DNA of 64,000 nucleotides, from assembly GCF_008632955.1 (NCBI RefSeq), contig NZ_CP043959.1, forward strand, positions 2,418,001 to 2,482,000. Reading direction: 5' to 3'. Below are positions 33,743 to 42,945 of the stretch, in pieces. Position 1 is the stretch's first letter. Each line of letters starts with the position of its first letter. This DNA is from Streptomyces tendae. GTDB taxonomy: Bacteria; Actinomycetota; Actinomycetes; Streptomycetales; Streptomycetaceae. Both the position numbers and the translations under genes were made by a program. Below the pieces are notes generated by a model that searched no databases, had not been told where the DNA came from, and saw nothing but the letters and a program-made list of their open reading frames with translations.

Positions 33743-34416
33743 TGTCCAGAGCAGCACTGCTCGTCCTGGCCGACGGACGGTTCCCCGCCGGAGGGCACGC
33801 CCACTCCGGCGGGGCGGAGGCCGCCGTCCACGCCGGGCGGATCACCGGGGCGGCGAGCCTGGAGGATTTCTGCCGGGGACGGCTGCACACCACGGGCCGG
33901 GTGGCGGCCGCGCTCGCAGCGTCCGCCGCCCTGGGCGTGGACCCGGCGGCCCTGGACGCGGCCGCCGACGCCCGCACCCCCTCGCCCGCGCTGCGCACCG
34001 CGGCCCGCAGGCTGGGCCGGCAGTTGCTGCGGGCCGCTCGCGCCACCTGGCCGGGCGACGAACTGGACGAGCTGGCCCGTCGGTTCCCCAAGGGGGCGCA
34101 CCAGCCGGTGGTGCTCGGGGTCGCCGCCCGGGCGGCCGGGCTCGGCCCGCAGGACGCGGCGCACTGCGCGCTCTACGAGAGCGTCGGCGGGCCCGCGACC
34201 GCGACGGTACGGCTGCTCGGGCTCGACCCGTTCGACGCGACGGGGGTCCTCGCCCGGCTCGCGCCGGAGGCGGACGAGCTCGCGGCGGCGGCCGTAGCGG
34301 CGGCCCGCCGCGTCGCGCACGAGGGGACCGACGCGCTGCCCGCGACGTCCTCCCCGCTGCTGGAGGTGTACGCCGAGGCCCACGCGGCCCGCTCCGGGCG
34401 GCTGTTCGCCTCGTGA
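33742..34416 (+). CDS. ureF: Urease accessory protein UreF
   Basis: 224 residues. LLVLADGRFPAGGHAHSGGAEAAV, ELDELARRFPKGAHQPVVLGVAARAAGL and the C-terminal helical region are UreF features. It joins UreD and UreG in the GTPase-driven nickel insertion complex. The ATG overlaps the ureC stop (TGATG). The last codons and stop lie within a 27-bp unit that is repeated immediately downstream. Confidence 0.93.
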   Translation: MSRAALLVLADGRFPAGGHAHSGGAEAAVHAGRITGAASLEDFCRGRLHTTGRVAAALAASAALGVDPAALDAAADARTPSPALRTAARRLGRQLLRAARATWPGDELDELARRFPKGAHQPVVLGVAARAAGLGPQDAAHCALYESVGGPATATVRLLGLDPFDATGVLARLAPEADELAAAAVAAARRVAHEGTDALPATSSPLLEVYAEAHAARSGRLFAS

Positions 34417-34447
34417 GCCCCACACTCCCGGAGCGCCTCGTGAGCCC
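34407..34447 (+). repeat. 27-bp period direct repeat over the ureF stop codon
   Basis: CGCCTCGTGAGCCC occurs at 34407-34420, spanning the ureF stop, and again exactly at 34434-34447. It looks like a small tandem duplication. Confidence 0.7.
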
Positions 34448-34827
34448 ACATCCCGGGCCCCGGCCCCTCGCCCGCGAGCGCCGCGCCCGGGCCGCGGCCC
34501 GGTTCACGCTCGTAGCCGCCCGTGTCGGGGCTCGGCGGGGCCCGCCGCGGGCTCCGGGCGCGGCGCGTGGTCCGGGCCTGTCTCCCGCACGGGAAGTCGC
34601 CGTACGAGCAGCCCGGCCCGCCTCGTGCGCCGGCACCTGCCCGGCCCGAACCCCGGACGGCCTGGTGGGCAGGACGTTCCCGGGCGCCGGTCCGCAGCGG
34701 CACACGGGACGCGTCCGGCCCCACCCGCGTTCGCAGGCGGGTTCCCGAGCCCACCCGCCCCCACCCCCTCACCCGACCCCGACGGCCCGTCTCCGTACCC
34801 GACGCGCCGTGACCCTGGAGGTGCCGC
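34448..34827. other. Unusual gap between ureF and ureG, no gene seen
   Basis: Together with the repeat before it, about 410 bp separate ureF from ureG, which are normally adjacent or overlapping. Frames open on both strands reflect only the high G+C; they are Arg/Pro/Gly-rich without conserved segments or a ribosome site. A GGAGGTG ribosome site for ureG is at the right edge. It may be an expanded spacer or a remnant of a lost insertion. Confidence 0.5.
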
Positions 34828-35511
34828 ATGCATCGTGACCACTCCTTCCCGTACGGCGGGCCCGCCGTCCTCGGCGCCGACGCCCGCCGGCCCGACGGGA
34901 CCCGGCGCGCCCTGCGCATAGGGCTCGGCGGACCCGTCGGCTCGGGGAAGACCGCGACCGTCGCCGCGCTCTGCCGGGCGCTGCGCGACGAGGTGTCGCT
35001 GGCGGTGGTGACCAACGACATCTACACCCGGGAGGACGCCGAGTTCCTGCTGCGCGAGGCCGTCCTCCCGGCCGAGCGGATCACCGCCGTGGAGACGGGC
35101 GCGTGCCCCCACACCGCGATCCGGGACGACATCTCCGCCAACCTCGAAGCGGTGGAGGAGCTGGAGGAGACGGTCGGCCCCTTGGACCTGGTGCTCGTCG
35201 AGTCCGGTGGGGACAACCTCACGGCCACCTTCTCCAAGGGGCTGGTCGACGCGCAGATCTTCGTGATCGACGTGGCGGGCGGGGACGACATCCCGCGCAA
35301 GGGCGGCCCCGGCGTGACCACCGCCGACCTGCTGGTCGTCAACAAGACCGACCTCGCGCCGTACGTCGGCTCCGACCTCGGCCGCATGGCGGTCGACGCC
35401 AAGGCGCAACGGGCCCACCTGCCCGTGGTGTTCCAGTCGCTGCGGGAGCGGAGCGGGGTCGCCGAGGTGGCCGGCTGGGTGCGGGAGCGGCTTGCCGCGT
35501 GGGCGGCGTGA
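34828..35511 (+). CDS. ureG: Urease accessory GTPase UreG
   Basis: 227 residues. P-loop [21 protein letters not shown] near residue 32, the CPH metal-binding motif in [13 protein letters not shown] near 92, [17 protein letters not shown], and the guanine-specificity motif VVNKTDL near 170 are all present. It uses GTP to deliver nickel to apo-urease. The N-terminus carries a short His-containing extension (HRDHSF). The stop overlaps the ureD GTG. Confidence 0.96.
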   Translation: MHRDHSFPYGGPAVLGADARRPDGTRRALRIGLGGPVGSGKTATVAALCRALRDEVSLAVVTNDIYTREDAEFLLREAVLPAERITAVETGACPHTAIRDDISANLEAVEELEETVGPLDLVLVESGGDNLTATFSKGLVDAQIFVIDVAGGDDIPRKGGPGVTTADLLVVNKTDLAPYVGSDLGRMAVDAKAQRAHLPVVFQSLRERSGVAEVAGWVRERLAAWAA

Positions 35512-36278
35512 ACACCGAGGGAGTCCGGGCCGATGTCCGGGTGCACGCCCGCGCGGACGGCCGGGGCGGCACCGCGCTGCCCGTCCTGGAGAGCCGTGGC
35601 CCGCTCACCCCGCGGCGGACGCGGGGGAGCGGTGCCGCGGCGCACGTCCTGCTCGTCGGCGCCATGAGCGGTCCGCACGGCGGGGACCACTTCACGGTCC
35701 GGGCCGACGTCGGCCCCGGGGCCCGGCTGCGGCTCGGTTCGGCCGCCGCCACCCTCGCCCTGCCGGGCCAGCACGGCGGGCAGGCGCGTCAGGACGTGCG
35801 GATCACCGTGGCCGAGGGCGGCGAACTGCACTGGCTGCCGGAGCCGCTGATCTCCGTCACGGGCAGCGGGCTCACCGTCCGTACCCACGTCGACCTCGCT
35901 CCGGGGGCCCGGCTGGTCCTCCGTGAGGAACTGGTCCTGGGGCGGGCCGGTGAGGAGCCCGGGCGGCTCACCTCCCGGCTGACCGTACGGATCGACGGGC
36001 GCCCGGTCCTCGACCAGGAACTGGACTGCGGACCCGGAGCACCCGGCGGATGGGACGGGCCGGCCGTGCTCGGCGGACACCGGGCCGTCGGACAACTGGT
36101 CGTCGCGGACCCCGAGTTCGCGGAGAAGCCGGTCGCCGCCGGCGCGCCCGGGGACGGCACGGCCGTGCTGCCGCTGGCCGGTCCCGCCGTGCTGGTCGGC
36201 GCGGTTGCGCCGGACGCCCTGCGGCTGCGGCGCCTGCTGGACGCGGCACCGGGCTCCTTCACCCCGGCATCCGCCTGA
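35508..36278 (+). CDS. ureD: Urease accessory protein UreD
   Basis: 256 residues from the GTG overlapping the ureG stop (GTGA); another GTG nine bases upstream is possible. [73 protein letters not shown] and DQELDCGP fit the UreD family. Its position as the last urease gene supports this. It scaffolds the UreF-UreG nickel-insertion complex on the urease core. Confidence 0.9.
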   Translation: MNTEGVRADVRVHARADGRGGTALPVLESRGPLTPRRTRGSGAAAHVLLVGAMSGPHGGDHFTVRADVGPGARLRLGSAAATLALPGQHGGQARQDVRITVAEGGELHWLPEPLISVTGSGLTVRTHVDLAPGARLVLREELVLGRAGEEPGRLTSRLTVRIDGRPVLDQELDCGPGAPGGWDGPAVLGGHRAVGQLVVADPEFAEKPVAAGAPGDGTAVLPLAGPAVLVGAVAPDALRLRRLLDAAPGSFTPASA

Positions 36279-36420
36279 CGCGACCCCGCGTCCGCATGCC
36301 ACAACTCCCAGGTCCGGTTATCGGATTGGCAAAGAAGACGTATCCCCTCTGTCCCCGGTGACGTCCGGGGAGCGAGGATCCTCCCCCGTACCCATCGAAA
36401 CCTTGTACGGGGAGGCCCCC

Positions 36421-38019
36421 TTGAGGGACAGCAGACCGAAGAGGCGGGTGGCGGCGTTCGGTTCGGCCGGCGTGCTCGTCACGGCGACACTCATAGCCGG
36501 CGCCGTCGCGGCGCCCACGGCGAGCGCGACGGCCGCCCACGAGGGCAAGGACCGCGAGGCCAAGGGCGTGGCGGTCGCCGCCGCCCGGGCCGCGAAGACC
36601 GGCGTCGACTGGCGGGACTGCCCCGCCGACTGGAACCTGCCCAAGCCCATCCAGTGCGGCTGGGTCTCGGTTCCCCTGGACTACGCCAAGCCGAACGGCA
36701 AGCAGATCAAGCTCGCCGTCGACCGCATCGGCAGCACCGGCACGAAGAGCGAGCGCCAGGGCGCGCTGCTGTACAACCCCGGCGGCCCCGGCGGCTCCGG
36801 TCTGCGCTTCCCGACCCGGGTCACCGCGAAGAACCCCGTCTGGGCCACCACGGCCAAGGCGTACGACTTCGTGGGCTTCGACCCGCGCGGCGTCGGCAAG
36901 TCCGCGCCCATCTCCTGCGCCGACCCGCAGGAGTTCGTCAAGGCGCCCAAGGCCGACCCGGTGCCCGGTTCCGAGGCCGACAAGCGCGAACAGCGCAGGC
37001 TGGCCCGCGAGTACGCCGAGGGCTGCTACGAGCGCAGCGGCGCGATGCTGCCCCACATGACCACGCCGAACACCGCGCGCGACCTCGACGTCATCCGCGC
37101 CGCCCTGGGCGAGAAGAAGCTCAACTACCTGGGCGTCTCCTACGGCACCTACCTCGGCGCCGTGTACGCCACCCTGTTCCCGGGCCACGTGCGCCGCATG
37201 GTCGTCGACAGCGTCGTCAACCCCTCCCGGCAGAAGATCTGGTACCAGGCCAACCTGGACCAGGACGTCGCCTTCGAGAGCCGCTGGGCGGACTGGCAGG
37301 ACTGGGTCGCGAAGAACGACGCCACCTACCACCTCGGCACCACCCGCGCCGCCGTCCAGGCGCAGTGGCTGAAGCTGCGCGCCGCCGCCGCGACGAAGCC
37401 GCTCGGCGGCGTCGTCGGCCCGGCGGAGCTGCTCGGCTTCTTCCAGAGCGCCCCGTACTACGACTCGGCGTGGGCCTCGACGGCCCAGATCTTCAGCCAG
37501 TACGTCGCCGGTGACGCCCAGGCGCTGATCGACGCCGCCGCCCCGGATCTCACCGACACGGCGGGCAACGCGGCCTCGGAGAACGGCAACGCCGTCTACA
37601 CCGCCGTGGAGTGCACCGACGCCAAGTGGCCGACGAACTGGCGCACCTGGGACCGTGACACCACCCGGCTGCACCGCGACCACCCCTTCCTGACCTGGTC
37701 CAACACCTGGATGAACCTGCCCTGCGCCACCTGGCCGGTCGCCCAGCGGACCCCGGTCGAGGTGAAGACCGGCAAGGGCCTGCCCGCGGTGCTGATCGTC
37801 CAGTCCGAGCGGGACGCGGCCACCCCGTACGGCGGTGCCGTCGAACTGCACAAGCGGCTCAAGGGCTCCCGCCTGATCACCGAGCGGGACGCCGGCTCGC
37901 ACGGCGTCACGGGCCTGGTCAACCCCTGCGTCAACGACCGGGTCGACACCTACCTGCTCACCGGCAAGGTGGACCGCTCCGACGTGACCTGCGCCCCGCA
38001 CGCCACGCCGAAGCCGTAG
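36421..38019 (+). CDS. tap: Secreted tripeptidyl aminopeptidase (S33 family)
   Basis: 532 residues from the TTG at 36421 (GGGGAGG upstream). The signal peptide has a twin basic start (RPKRR), a hydrophobic core and probable cleavage after ASA near residue 38. The alpha/beta hydrolase fold shows the oxyanion loop YNPGGPGGSG near 120, nucleophile GVSYGTYLG near 240, acid in SERDAATPY and His in GSHGV near 500. It closely matches Streptomyces Tap, which removes tripeptides from secreted proteins. From memory, tap adjoins the urease genes in S. coelicolor as well. A strong terminator follows. Confidence 0.92.
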   Translation: MRDSRPKRRVAAFGSAGVLVTATLIAGAVAAPTASATAAHEGKDREAKGVAVAAARAAKTGVDWRDCPADWNLPKPIQCGWVSVPLDYAKPNGKQIKLAVDRIGSTGTKSERQGALLYNPGGPGGSGLRFPTRVTAKNPVWATTAKAYDFVGFDPRGVGKSAPISCADPQEFVKAPKADPVPGSEADKREQRRLAREYAEGCYERSGAMLPHMTTPNTARDLDVIRAALGEKKLNYLGVSYGTYLGAVYATLFPGHVRRMVVDSVVNPSRQKIWYQANLDQDVAFESRWADWQDWVAKNDATYHLGTTRAAVQAQWLKLRAAAATKPLGGVVGPAELLGFFQSAPYYDSAWASTAQIFSQYVAGDAQALIDAAAPDLTDTAGNAASENGNAVYTAVECTDAKWPTNWRTWDRDTTRLHRDHPFLTWSNTWMNLPCATWPVAQRTPVEVKTGKGLPAVLIVQSERDAATPYGGAVELHKRLKGSRLITERDAGSHGVTGLVNPCVNDRVDTYLLTGKVDRSDVTCAPHATPKP

Positions 38020-38049
38020 TCGAAGTCCCAGTCGTAGCCGTACGACACT

Positions 38050-38081
38050 GAGGGGCGGCCGGAGTGTTCCGGCCGCCCCTC
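38050..38081. terminator. Bidirectional terminator between tap and the acyltransferase
   Basis: A perfect 14-bp stem (38050-38063 with 38068-38081) and a 4-nt loop sit midway between the convergent stops. Confidence 0.85.
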
Positions 38082-38099
38082 GTCCGTGTCCGCGGATGC

Positions 38100-38825
38100 T
38101 CACCGCAGCGGCATGCGCGGCGTGCGCCGCTTCTCCTCCGCCTTGCGCTCGGTCTCCGCGGCCTTCGCGTCGGCCGCGTACCGGTCGACGTACTCCTGCT
38201 CGGAGAGGGAGAGGATGGCGTACATGATCTCGTCCGTGACGGCGCGCAGGATCGCCTTCTCACTCTCCATCCCGGCGTAGCGGGAGAAGTCCAGCGGCTC
38301 GCCGAACCGGATCGTCACCGGACGGATCCGGGGGATCTTCCTGCCGGGCGGCTGCGCCTCGAACGTGCCGATCATCGCGCAGGGGACCACCGGGACGCCC
38401 GCCTTGAGGGCCATCACCGCGACGCCGACCTTGCCCTTGTACAGGCGCCCGTCGTGCGACCGTGTGCCCTCCGGGTAGATGCCGAGCAGTTCCCCCTTGT
38501 CCAGCACCCCGAGCCCTTCGCGGATGGCCGCCTGCCCCGCGTCCTTGCCGGAGCGGTCGACGGGGATCTGGCCCGCGCTGTGGAAGAAGAACGCCGTCAG
38601 CCGCCCTTTGATGCCGGGCCCGGTGAAGTACTCGGCCTTGGCGAGGAAGGTGATGCGCCGCTTGAGCACAGCCGGCATCAGGAAGTGGTCGGAGAACGAC
38701 AGATGGTTCCCCGCCACGATCGCGGCGCCGGACGACGGAACATGCCCCAGGCCCTCGATTCGAGGCCGGAAGACCAGTCTCAGAAGCGGGCCCAGCAGCA
38801 CGTATTTGAGCAAGTAGTAGAACAA
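38100..38825 (-). CDS. PlsC-type 1-acylglycerol-3-phosphate acyltransferase
   Basis: 241 residues from the TTG at 38825, favoured because GAGGAG is seven bases upstream and homologues begin with FYYLLKYVLLGP. Acyltransferase motif I is GNHLSFSDHF (HX4D, near residue 38), motif III is YPEGTRS near 112, and IPCAMIG-like VPCAMIGTFE closes the core. The C-terminus is a charged coiled-coil-like tail (AADAKAAETERKAEEKRR). It should acylate lysophosphatidic acid at the membrane in phospholipid synthesis. Confidence 0.9.
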   Translation of the reverse strand: MFYYLLKYVLLGPLLRLVFRPRIEGLGHVPSSGAAIVAGNHLSFSDHFLMPAVLKRRITFLAKAEYFTGPGIKGRLTAFFFHSAGQIPVDRSGKDAGQAAIREGLGVLDKGELLGIYPEGTRSHDGRLYKGKVGVAVMALKAGVPVVPCAMIGTFEAQPPGRKIPRIRPVTIRFGEPLDFSRYAGMESEKAILRAVTDEIMYAILSLSEQEYVDRYAADAKAAETERKAEEKRRTPRMPLR

Positions 38826-39023
38826 AAGCACGCTCCTCGACTCTGGGAACGGCGGGGTCGCCGCGTTCCAGCAGGTCATCCGGCACGTCGTGAACTGCCA
38901 GTCTAGGTCCGGGAGACGGGGCAGGGCACCACGTTCGACGGGAACCGGAACGCCTCGCCCCGGAAGGGCCCGCCCGTACGGCGTCCGGCGGCCGCCCGCG
39001 CGACCGCGGGTACGCTCGTCGGT

Positions 39024-39479
39024 ATGCGGATCTCCGTCTCCTCAGACATGGACGAACCCGTGGCCCGCGCCCTCCTCGCCGAACTGCGCGAACGCGGCCA
39101 CGAGGTGCGCGCGCACGGTGCCCTCAGCCCCGGGGACGACCCGCAGTGGGCGGCCTGTTCCGAGGCGGCGGCCCGCGAGGTCGCCGACGGCACCGCCGAC
39201 CAGGCGGTGGTGTGCTGCTGGACCGGGACCGGCGCCTCCATCGCCGCCAACAAGGTGCCCGGCGTCCGGGCCGCCCTGTGCGCCGACGCGTACACCGCCG
39301 ACGGCGCCCGCCGCTGGAACGACGCCAACGTGCTGGCGCTGAGCCTGCGCCTCACCTCCGTCCCGCTGCTCAGGGAGATCCTCGACGCCTGGTTCGCCGG
39401 CCGGCCCAGCGAGGACCCCGAGGACCGGTCGAACGTGGAGCGGACGGCACGCCTCGACCGGGCGCGCACCGGCTCCTGA
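39024..39479 (+). CDS. RpiB/LacA/LacB-family sugar-phosphate isomerase
   Basis: 151 residues. MRISVSSDMDEPVARALLAELRERGHEV, VVCCWTGTGASIAANKVPGVRAALCAD and RRWNDANVLALSLRLTS match RpiB: the CxxGTG-like loop with catalytic Cys is present as CCWTGTG and the Asn-Asp-Ala-Asn segment follows. It may isomerise ribose 5-phosphate or a related sugar phosphate. A TACGCT -10 box seven bases before the ATG and the lack of a ribosome site point to a leaderless mRNA. Confidence 0.87.
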   Translation: MRISVSSDMDEPVARALLAELRERGHEVRAHGALSPGDDPQWAACSEAAAREVADGTADQAVVCCWTGTGASIAANKVPGVRAALCADAYTADGARRWNDANVLALSLRLTSVPLLREILDAWFAGRPSEDPEDRSNVERTARLDRARTGS

Positions 39480-39519
39480 CCGGTACGGGGCACAGGACCC
39501 ACGGGCCCGCCGGGCGTCG

Positions 39520-40749
39520 TCACGGCCGTACGACGACCAGCGCCGTGTCGTCCGTGGCGCCCCCGGGCGGCAGCAGCTCCCGCAGCACCGTGTCCGCCAG
39601 CGGCTCGGGATCCAGCGTCCGGTGCCGGCACAACGCGTCGGCCAGCCGCCGCAGCCCGGTGTCGATGTCCTCGTGGCGCCGTTCGATCAGCCCGTCGGTG
39701 TACAGCACCAGGGTCGCCCCCGGCACGAACGCGGTCGACGCCTGGGGCCGGGGCCTCGGGTCCGGACGGGCGTCGAGCGGCGGGTCGGTGGCCCGGTCGA
39801 GGAACTCCACCCGTCCGTCTTGGTGGAGCAGCACCGGCGGCGGATGACCGGCGCTGCTGTAGGTGACGACGTGCCGGTCGAAGTCGATGAAGGTGGTCAC
39901 CGCGGTCGCCGATTCCGCCCCGTCCACCACATGGGCGTACCGGCCCAGCACGTCGAGCGCCTGGGCCGGCCCGTCGGCCACCCGGGAGGCGGCGCTCAGC
40001 GCGCTGCGCAACTGGCCCATGACACCGGCCGCCTCCAGGCCGTGTCCCACCACGTCGCCGACCGAGACGCCGATGCGGTGGCCGCCCACCAGGTCGACCA
40101 GGTCGTACCAGTCGCCGCACACGTTCAGCGCGCCCACCGCGGGCCGGTACCGCACGGCGGCCCGGTGATGGCCCATCTGCCGGCGTGCCGGGAGCATGGC
40201 CTTCTGCAGCACCAGCGCCACCTCACGCTCCCGGGCGTGCGCCTCACGCAGTCGGTTGTTGAGCTCCTGCAGCTCACGGGCGCGCGTGTACAGCTCGGCC
40301 TCCAGCAGCCGGCCCGCGGTGTCGCCCCCGAGGCCCCGGGCCCGCACGAACTCGGTCACCTCCTCGATCCGGTGCACGATCAGCCGCACCCGCCCGTCCG
40401 GTGCCAGCACCGGGCTGTTGACCGGGGACCAGTAGTGCTCCTGCCACTGCCCGGAGTGCTCCGGGGTCTCGACGTCGTAGCGCTGCAGCGCCATCGCGTC
40501 GCGCTCCCCGGTGGCCAGCACCCGCAGCAGCGACGCTCGCAGATGGTGCGAGTTCTTCGCCTCGCGAACGTTCACGGACTCCGGGAACACGTCGAACACG
40601 TGGCGGCCCAGCAGGGACGCGCGCGGGCGTCCCGTTCCGCGCACGTAGGCCTCGTTGACGTCCGCGAACACCAGGTCCGGGGTCAGCAGCGCCACCATGC
40701 CCGGCAGCGCGCGGTAGACCGCCTCGTAGTCGATCGACGCCTGCGCCAT
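39520..40749 (-). CDS. PAS-SpoIIE (PP2C-type) protein phosphatase
   Basis: 409 residues. A PAS domain is at about 8-125 (YEAVYRALPGMVALLTPDLVFADVNEAYVRGTGRP, then WQEHYWSPVNSPVLAPDGRV), a coiled linker at 145-175 (RARELQELNNRLREAHARERE) and the SpoIIE PP2C domain at 185-409. Metal-binding acids are seen in CGDWYDLV, VSVGDVVGHG and the terminal ATDDTALVVV. Such proteins dephosphorylate anti-anti-sigma factors. The next gene upstream encodes a second SpoIIE-type phosphatase, 9 bp away. Confidence 0.9.
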   Translation of the reverse strand: MAQASIDYEAVYRALPGMVALLTPDLVFADVNEAYVRGTGRPRASLLGRHVFDVFPESVNVREAKNSHHLRASLLRVLATGERDAMALQRYDVETPEHSGQWQEHYWSPVNSPVLAPDGRVRLIVHRIEEVTEFVRARGLGGDTAGRLLEAELYTRARELQELNNRLREAHAREREVALVLQKAMLPARRQMGHHRAAVRYRPAVGALNVCGDWYDLVDLVGGHRIGVSVGDVVGHGLEAAGVMGQLRSALSAASRVADGPAQALDVLGRYAHVVDGAESATAVTTFIDFDRHVVTYSSAGHPPPVLLHQDGRVEFLDRATDPPLDARPDPRPRPQASTAFVPGATLVLYTDGLIERRHEDIDTGLRRLADALCRHRTLDPEPLADTVLRELLPPGGATDDTALVVVRP

Positions 40750-40758
40750 GACCCTGCC

Positions 40759-41883
40759 TCACTCCGGCGGCGCGGTCAGCGACTGCTCCGCCCAGATGAT
40801 CTTTCCGTCGGGCACGAACCGGGTGCCCCAGCGCTCGGCGAGCTGCGAGACCAGCAGCAGTCCGCGCCCGCCCTCGTCCATCGCGCGGGGGTGACGCAGA
40901 TGCGGGGCGGTGGCACCGCCGTCCAGCACCTCGCACACCAGCGCCCGCTCCCGGATCAGCCGCAGCCGCACGGTCCCGGACGCATGCCGGATCGCGTTGG
41001 TGACCAGCTCGCTGACCAGCAGTTCCGTGGTGAACATCAGGTCGTCGAGGCCCCAGCGGGACAACTGGTCCTGAGCGGTCCTGCGGGCGTCGGCCACCAC
41101 GGCCGGGTCCGGCGCCAGCTCCCATGCCGCGACCTGCTCCGGCGCCAGCCGTCTGGTCCGCGCCATCAGCAGGGCCACGTCGTCGTGCGGGCGGGACGGG
41201 ACCAGCGCGTCGACCACGGACCGGCAGCCGACCTCCAGCTCGCCCGCCGTCCCTTCCAGGGCCTGCCGCAGCCGCTCCCGGTCGGCCTCCGTGCCGTCCC
41301 CGCCGTGCGCCAGCAGGCCGTCCGTGTGCAGCACCAGTGTGCTGCCCTCGGCCAGGGACAGCTCCACCGCCTCGAACGGCGGGCCGCCCACACCCAGCGG
41401 CGGCCCCTGCGGCAGGTCCACGAAGCCGACCGTGCCGTCCGGTGCCACCACGGCGGGCGCCGGATGGCCCGCGGCGGCCATCGTGCACCGCCCGTCCGCC
41501 GGGTCGTACACGACGTACACGCAGCCGGACCCCACGGAGTGGCCCGTGCCGTCCTCGTCCTCTCCGTCCCCGTCCTCGCCCTCGCCGTCGTCCCGCGCCG
41601 ACCGGGACGCCAGGTCGTCCAGGTGCGCGAGCACCTCCTCGGGCGGCAGGTCTATCGCGGCCAGCGTCCGCACCGCCGTGCGCAGCCGCCCCATGGCCGC
41701 GGCGGCGCCGATGCCGTGCCCCGGCACCTCGCCCACGACCAGCGCGACCCGGGCGCCCGACAGCGGGATCAGGTCGTACCAGTCGCCGCCCAGGCCGGTC
41801 AGCTCGTCGGCCGGCCGGTGGCGGCCTCCCCGGGTGTCTTCGACCCCCTCCTCCACCTCCTGGAGGACTTCGGCGCGTGGCAC
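40759..41883 (-). CDS. SpoIIE phosphatase plus HATPase protein, N-terminally truncated
   Basis: About 374 residues from the first plausible GTG at 41883. The PP2C domain (about 35-245) shows GGDWYDLIPLSGARVALV, VVGEVPGHG (the usual Asp of GDVxGHG is Glu) and PHDDVALLMAR. It has an acidic insert (DDGEGEDGDGEDEDG). An RsbW-like HATPase domain follows at about 250-370 (LLVSELVTNAIRHAS, DEGGRGLLLVSQLAERWG). In family members one or more GAF/PAS domains and a few more phosphatase strands precede LPR. Here coding similarity ends at about 41885 and unrelated DNA begins, so the 5' end appears to be lost. Confidence 0.82.
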   Translation of the reverse strand: MPRAEVLQEVEEGVEDTRGGRHRPADELTGLGGDWYDLIPLSGARVALVVGEVPGHGIGAAAAMGRLRTAVRTLAAIDLPPEEVLAHLDDLASRSARDDGEGEDGDGEDEDGTGHSVGSGCVYVVYDPADGRCTMAAAGHPAPAVVAPDGTVGFVDLPQGPPLGVGGPPFEAVELSLAEGSTLVLHTDGLLAHGGDGTEADRERLRQALEGTAGELEVGCRSVVDALVPSRPHDDVALLMARTRRLAPEQVAAWELAPDPAVVADARRTAQDQLSRWGLDDLMFTTELLVSELVTNAIRHASGTVRLRLIRERALVCEVLDGGATAPHLRHPRAMDEGGRGLLLVSQLAERWGTRFVPDGKIIWAEQSLTAPPE

Positions 41884-41919
41884 GACTGAGCTGACGGGCG
41901 GACCACCGTCCTGAGCAGT

Positions 41920-42020
41920 CAGACGGTGCGCGCCCCGGACACCGCCCCGCGCCAAAGGGCCCCGACGCTGATCACAGCGCCGGGGCCCTTTGGCGCGGGG
42001 GCGCCGGCACGCACCGTCTG
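41920..42020. repeat. Roughly 100-bp inverted-repeat element at the truncated end
   Basis: A perfect 20-bp stem (41945-41964 with 41981-42000) encloses a 16-nt loop that itself forms a 5-bp stem. Outside it CAGACGGTGCG at 41920-41930 is repeated inverted at 42010-42020. The core would be an extreme bidirectional terminator. The nested outer arms make it look like a miniature inverted-repeat element at a recombination point. Confidence 0.7.
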
Positions 42021-42540
42021 CCGCCAGCCCCGTTGGTGCCGAGCCCGGCACCGGTCCGCTGAGCCGTCCGTACGGTCCGGGCGGGCGGTGGCGGCCGGCC
42101 GGCCGGACTCGGCAGCGAGCGTGCGGCCGAGCGGTATGTCGGCGTGACCGAGGCGGCCGGGCAGTGCGTCCCGCCCCGAGCCGCCGACGAGGGCAGGCGG
42201 GGCCGGTTGGGTGCCGGGGTCGGCCGTGCCTACGGCGCCCGCTACGGGAACCGTCGGCCGGGGCCGCCATCGGCTCGGCCGACCGGGCGGTGGCGGATGG
42301 TTCGCAGGACGACGGCACCCGGGCGTGGGGCTGGGCGGCCGTGGGCGGGTGGCCACCTGGGCGCCGGACCTTCGCGCGCACGGGGGCCGGTTCCGGCGAC
42401 CGGGTTCGCGGTCGCCTCGGCCGTCCGAACGGCCGGGTGGGATGAGGTGGCGGCCGGTCACACTCGGCAGTCGGCCGTGCGGACGTCGTCAGGTGGCCGG
42501 CCCCACGTCGGAGGTCGCGCACCCACAGGTGCGTGTACAT
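42021..42540. other. Region without a gene next to the truncated phosphatase gene
   Basis: About 520 bp, very G+C rich. Open frames exist on both strands but show Arg/Gly/Pro-rich translations without third-position bias or conserved blocks. I see a small CGCACC-CACA-GGTGCG hairpin near 42518 and nothing else. Confidence 0.45.
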
Positions 42541-42578
42541 GGGCGGGCCCCGGCGGCTGGATCCGTCGGGGCCCGTCC
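42541..42578 (-). terminator. Terminator of the 57-residue protein gene
   Basis: A 12-bp stem with one G-U pair (42541-42552 with 42567-42578) and a 14-nt loop lies 20 bp past the stop at 42598. Confidence 0.7.
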
Positions 42579-42597
42579 TTGGTGCTGTGCCGGCTGG

Positions 42598-42771
42598 TCA
42601 GACGCTGTACGCGCCGACTTCCACGCCGTGCTCGGCGGCGAGGCGGCGCAGGTCGTCGAGTTCGCCCTGCTCCACGTCGACGAGGAAGTCGTCGCCCTCG
42701 TCGCGGGCACGCGACAGATCGGACTCGGTCGTCTTTATGCGCTGCAGAAGTCCTGCGGTGAATGCGTCCAT
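42598..42771 (-). CDS. Small conserved helical protein
   Basis: 57 residues from the ATG at 42771 (GAGGGGG eight bases upstream): MDAFTAGLLQRIKTTESDL, SRARDEGDDFLVDVEQGELDDLRRLAAEHGVEVGAYSV. Two amphipathic helices are predicted, acidic overall, with no known domain. The good ribosome site and the terminator after it support a real gene. The function is unknown. I recall similar small proteins in other streptomycetes. Confidence 0.72.
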   Translation of the reverse strand: MDAFTAGLLQRIKTTESDLSRARDEGDDFLVDVEQGELDDLRRLAAEHGVEVGAYSV

Positions 42772-42945
42772 GCTGCGCCCCCTCGTCCTGGGTCGGTGGG
42801 TCGGTGGCACGGGGGTGTGCCGTCGGAAGGGATGATCACGTCCGTGGCGGATGCCCAGCGCCGCTGGCCGGGCGGCGACGGTACCGGACATCCACGCCCG
42901 CTCTGCGGAAGCGGACCGTGTGCACCGCATGGTGGTGCGGTACAT

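Noticed and set aside
34413..34838. 141-codon plus-strand frame between ureF and ureG
   Set aside because: There is no ribosome site and no third-position bias, the translation is Pro/Arg-rich, and it begins inside the ureF end duplication.
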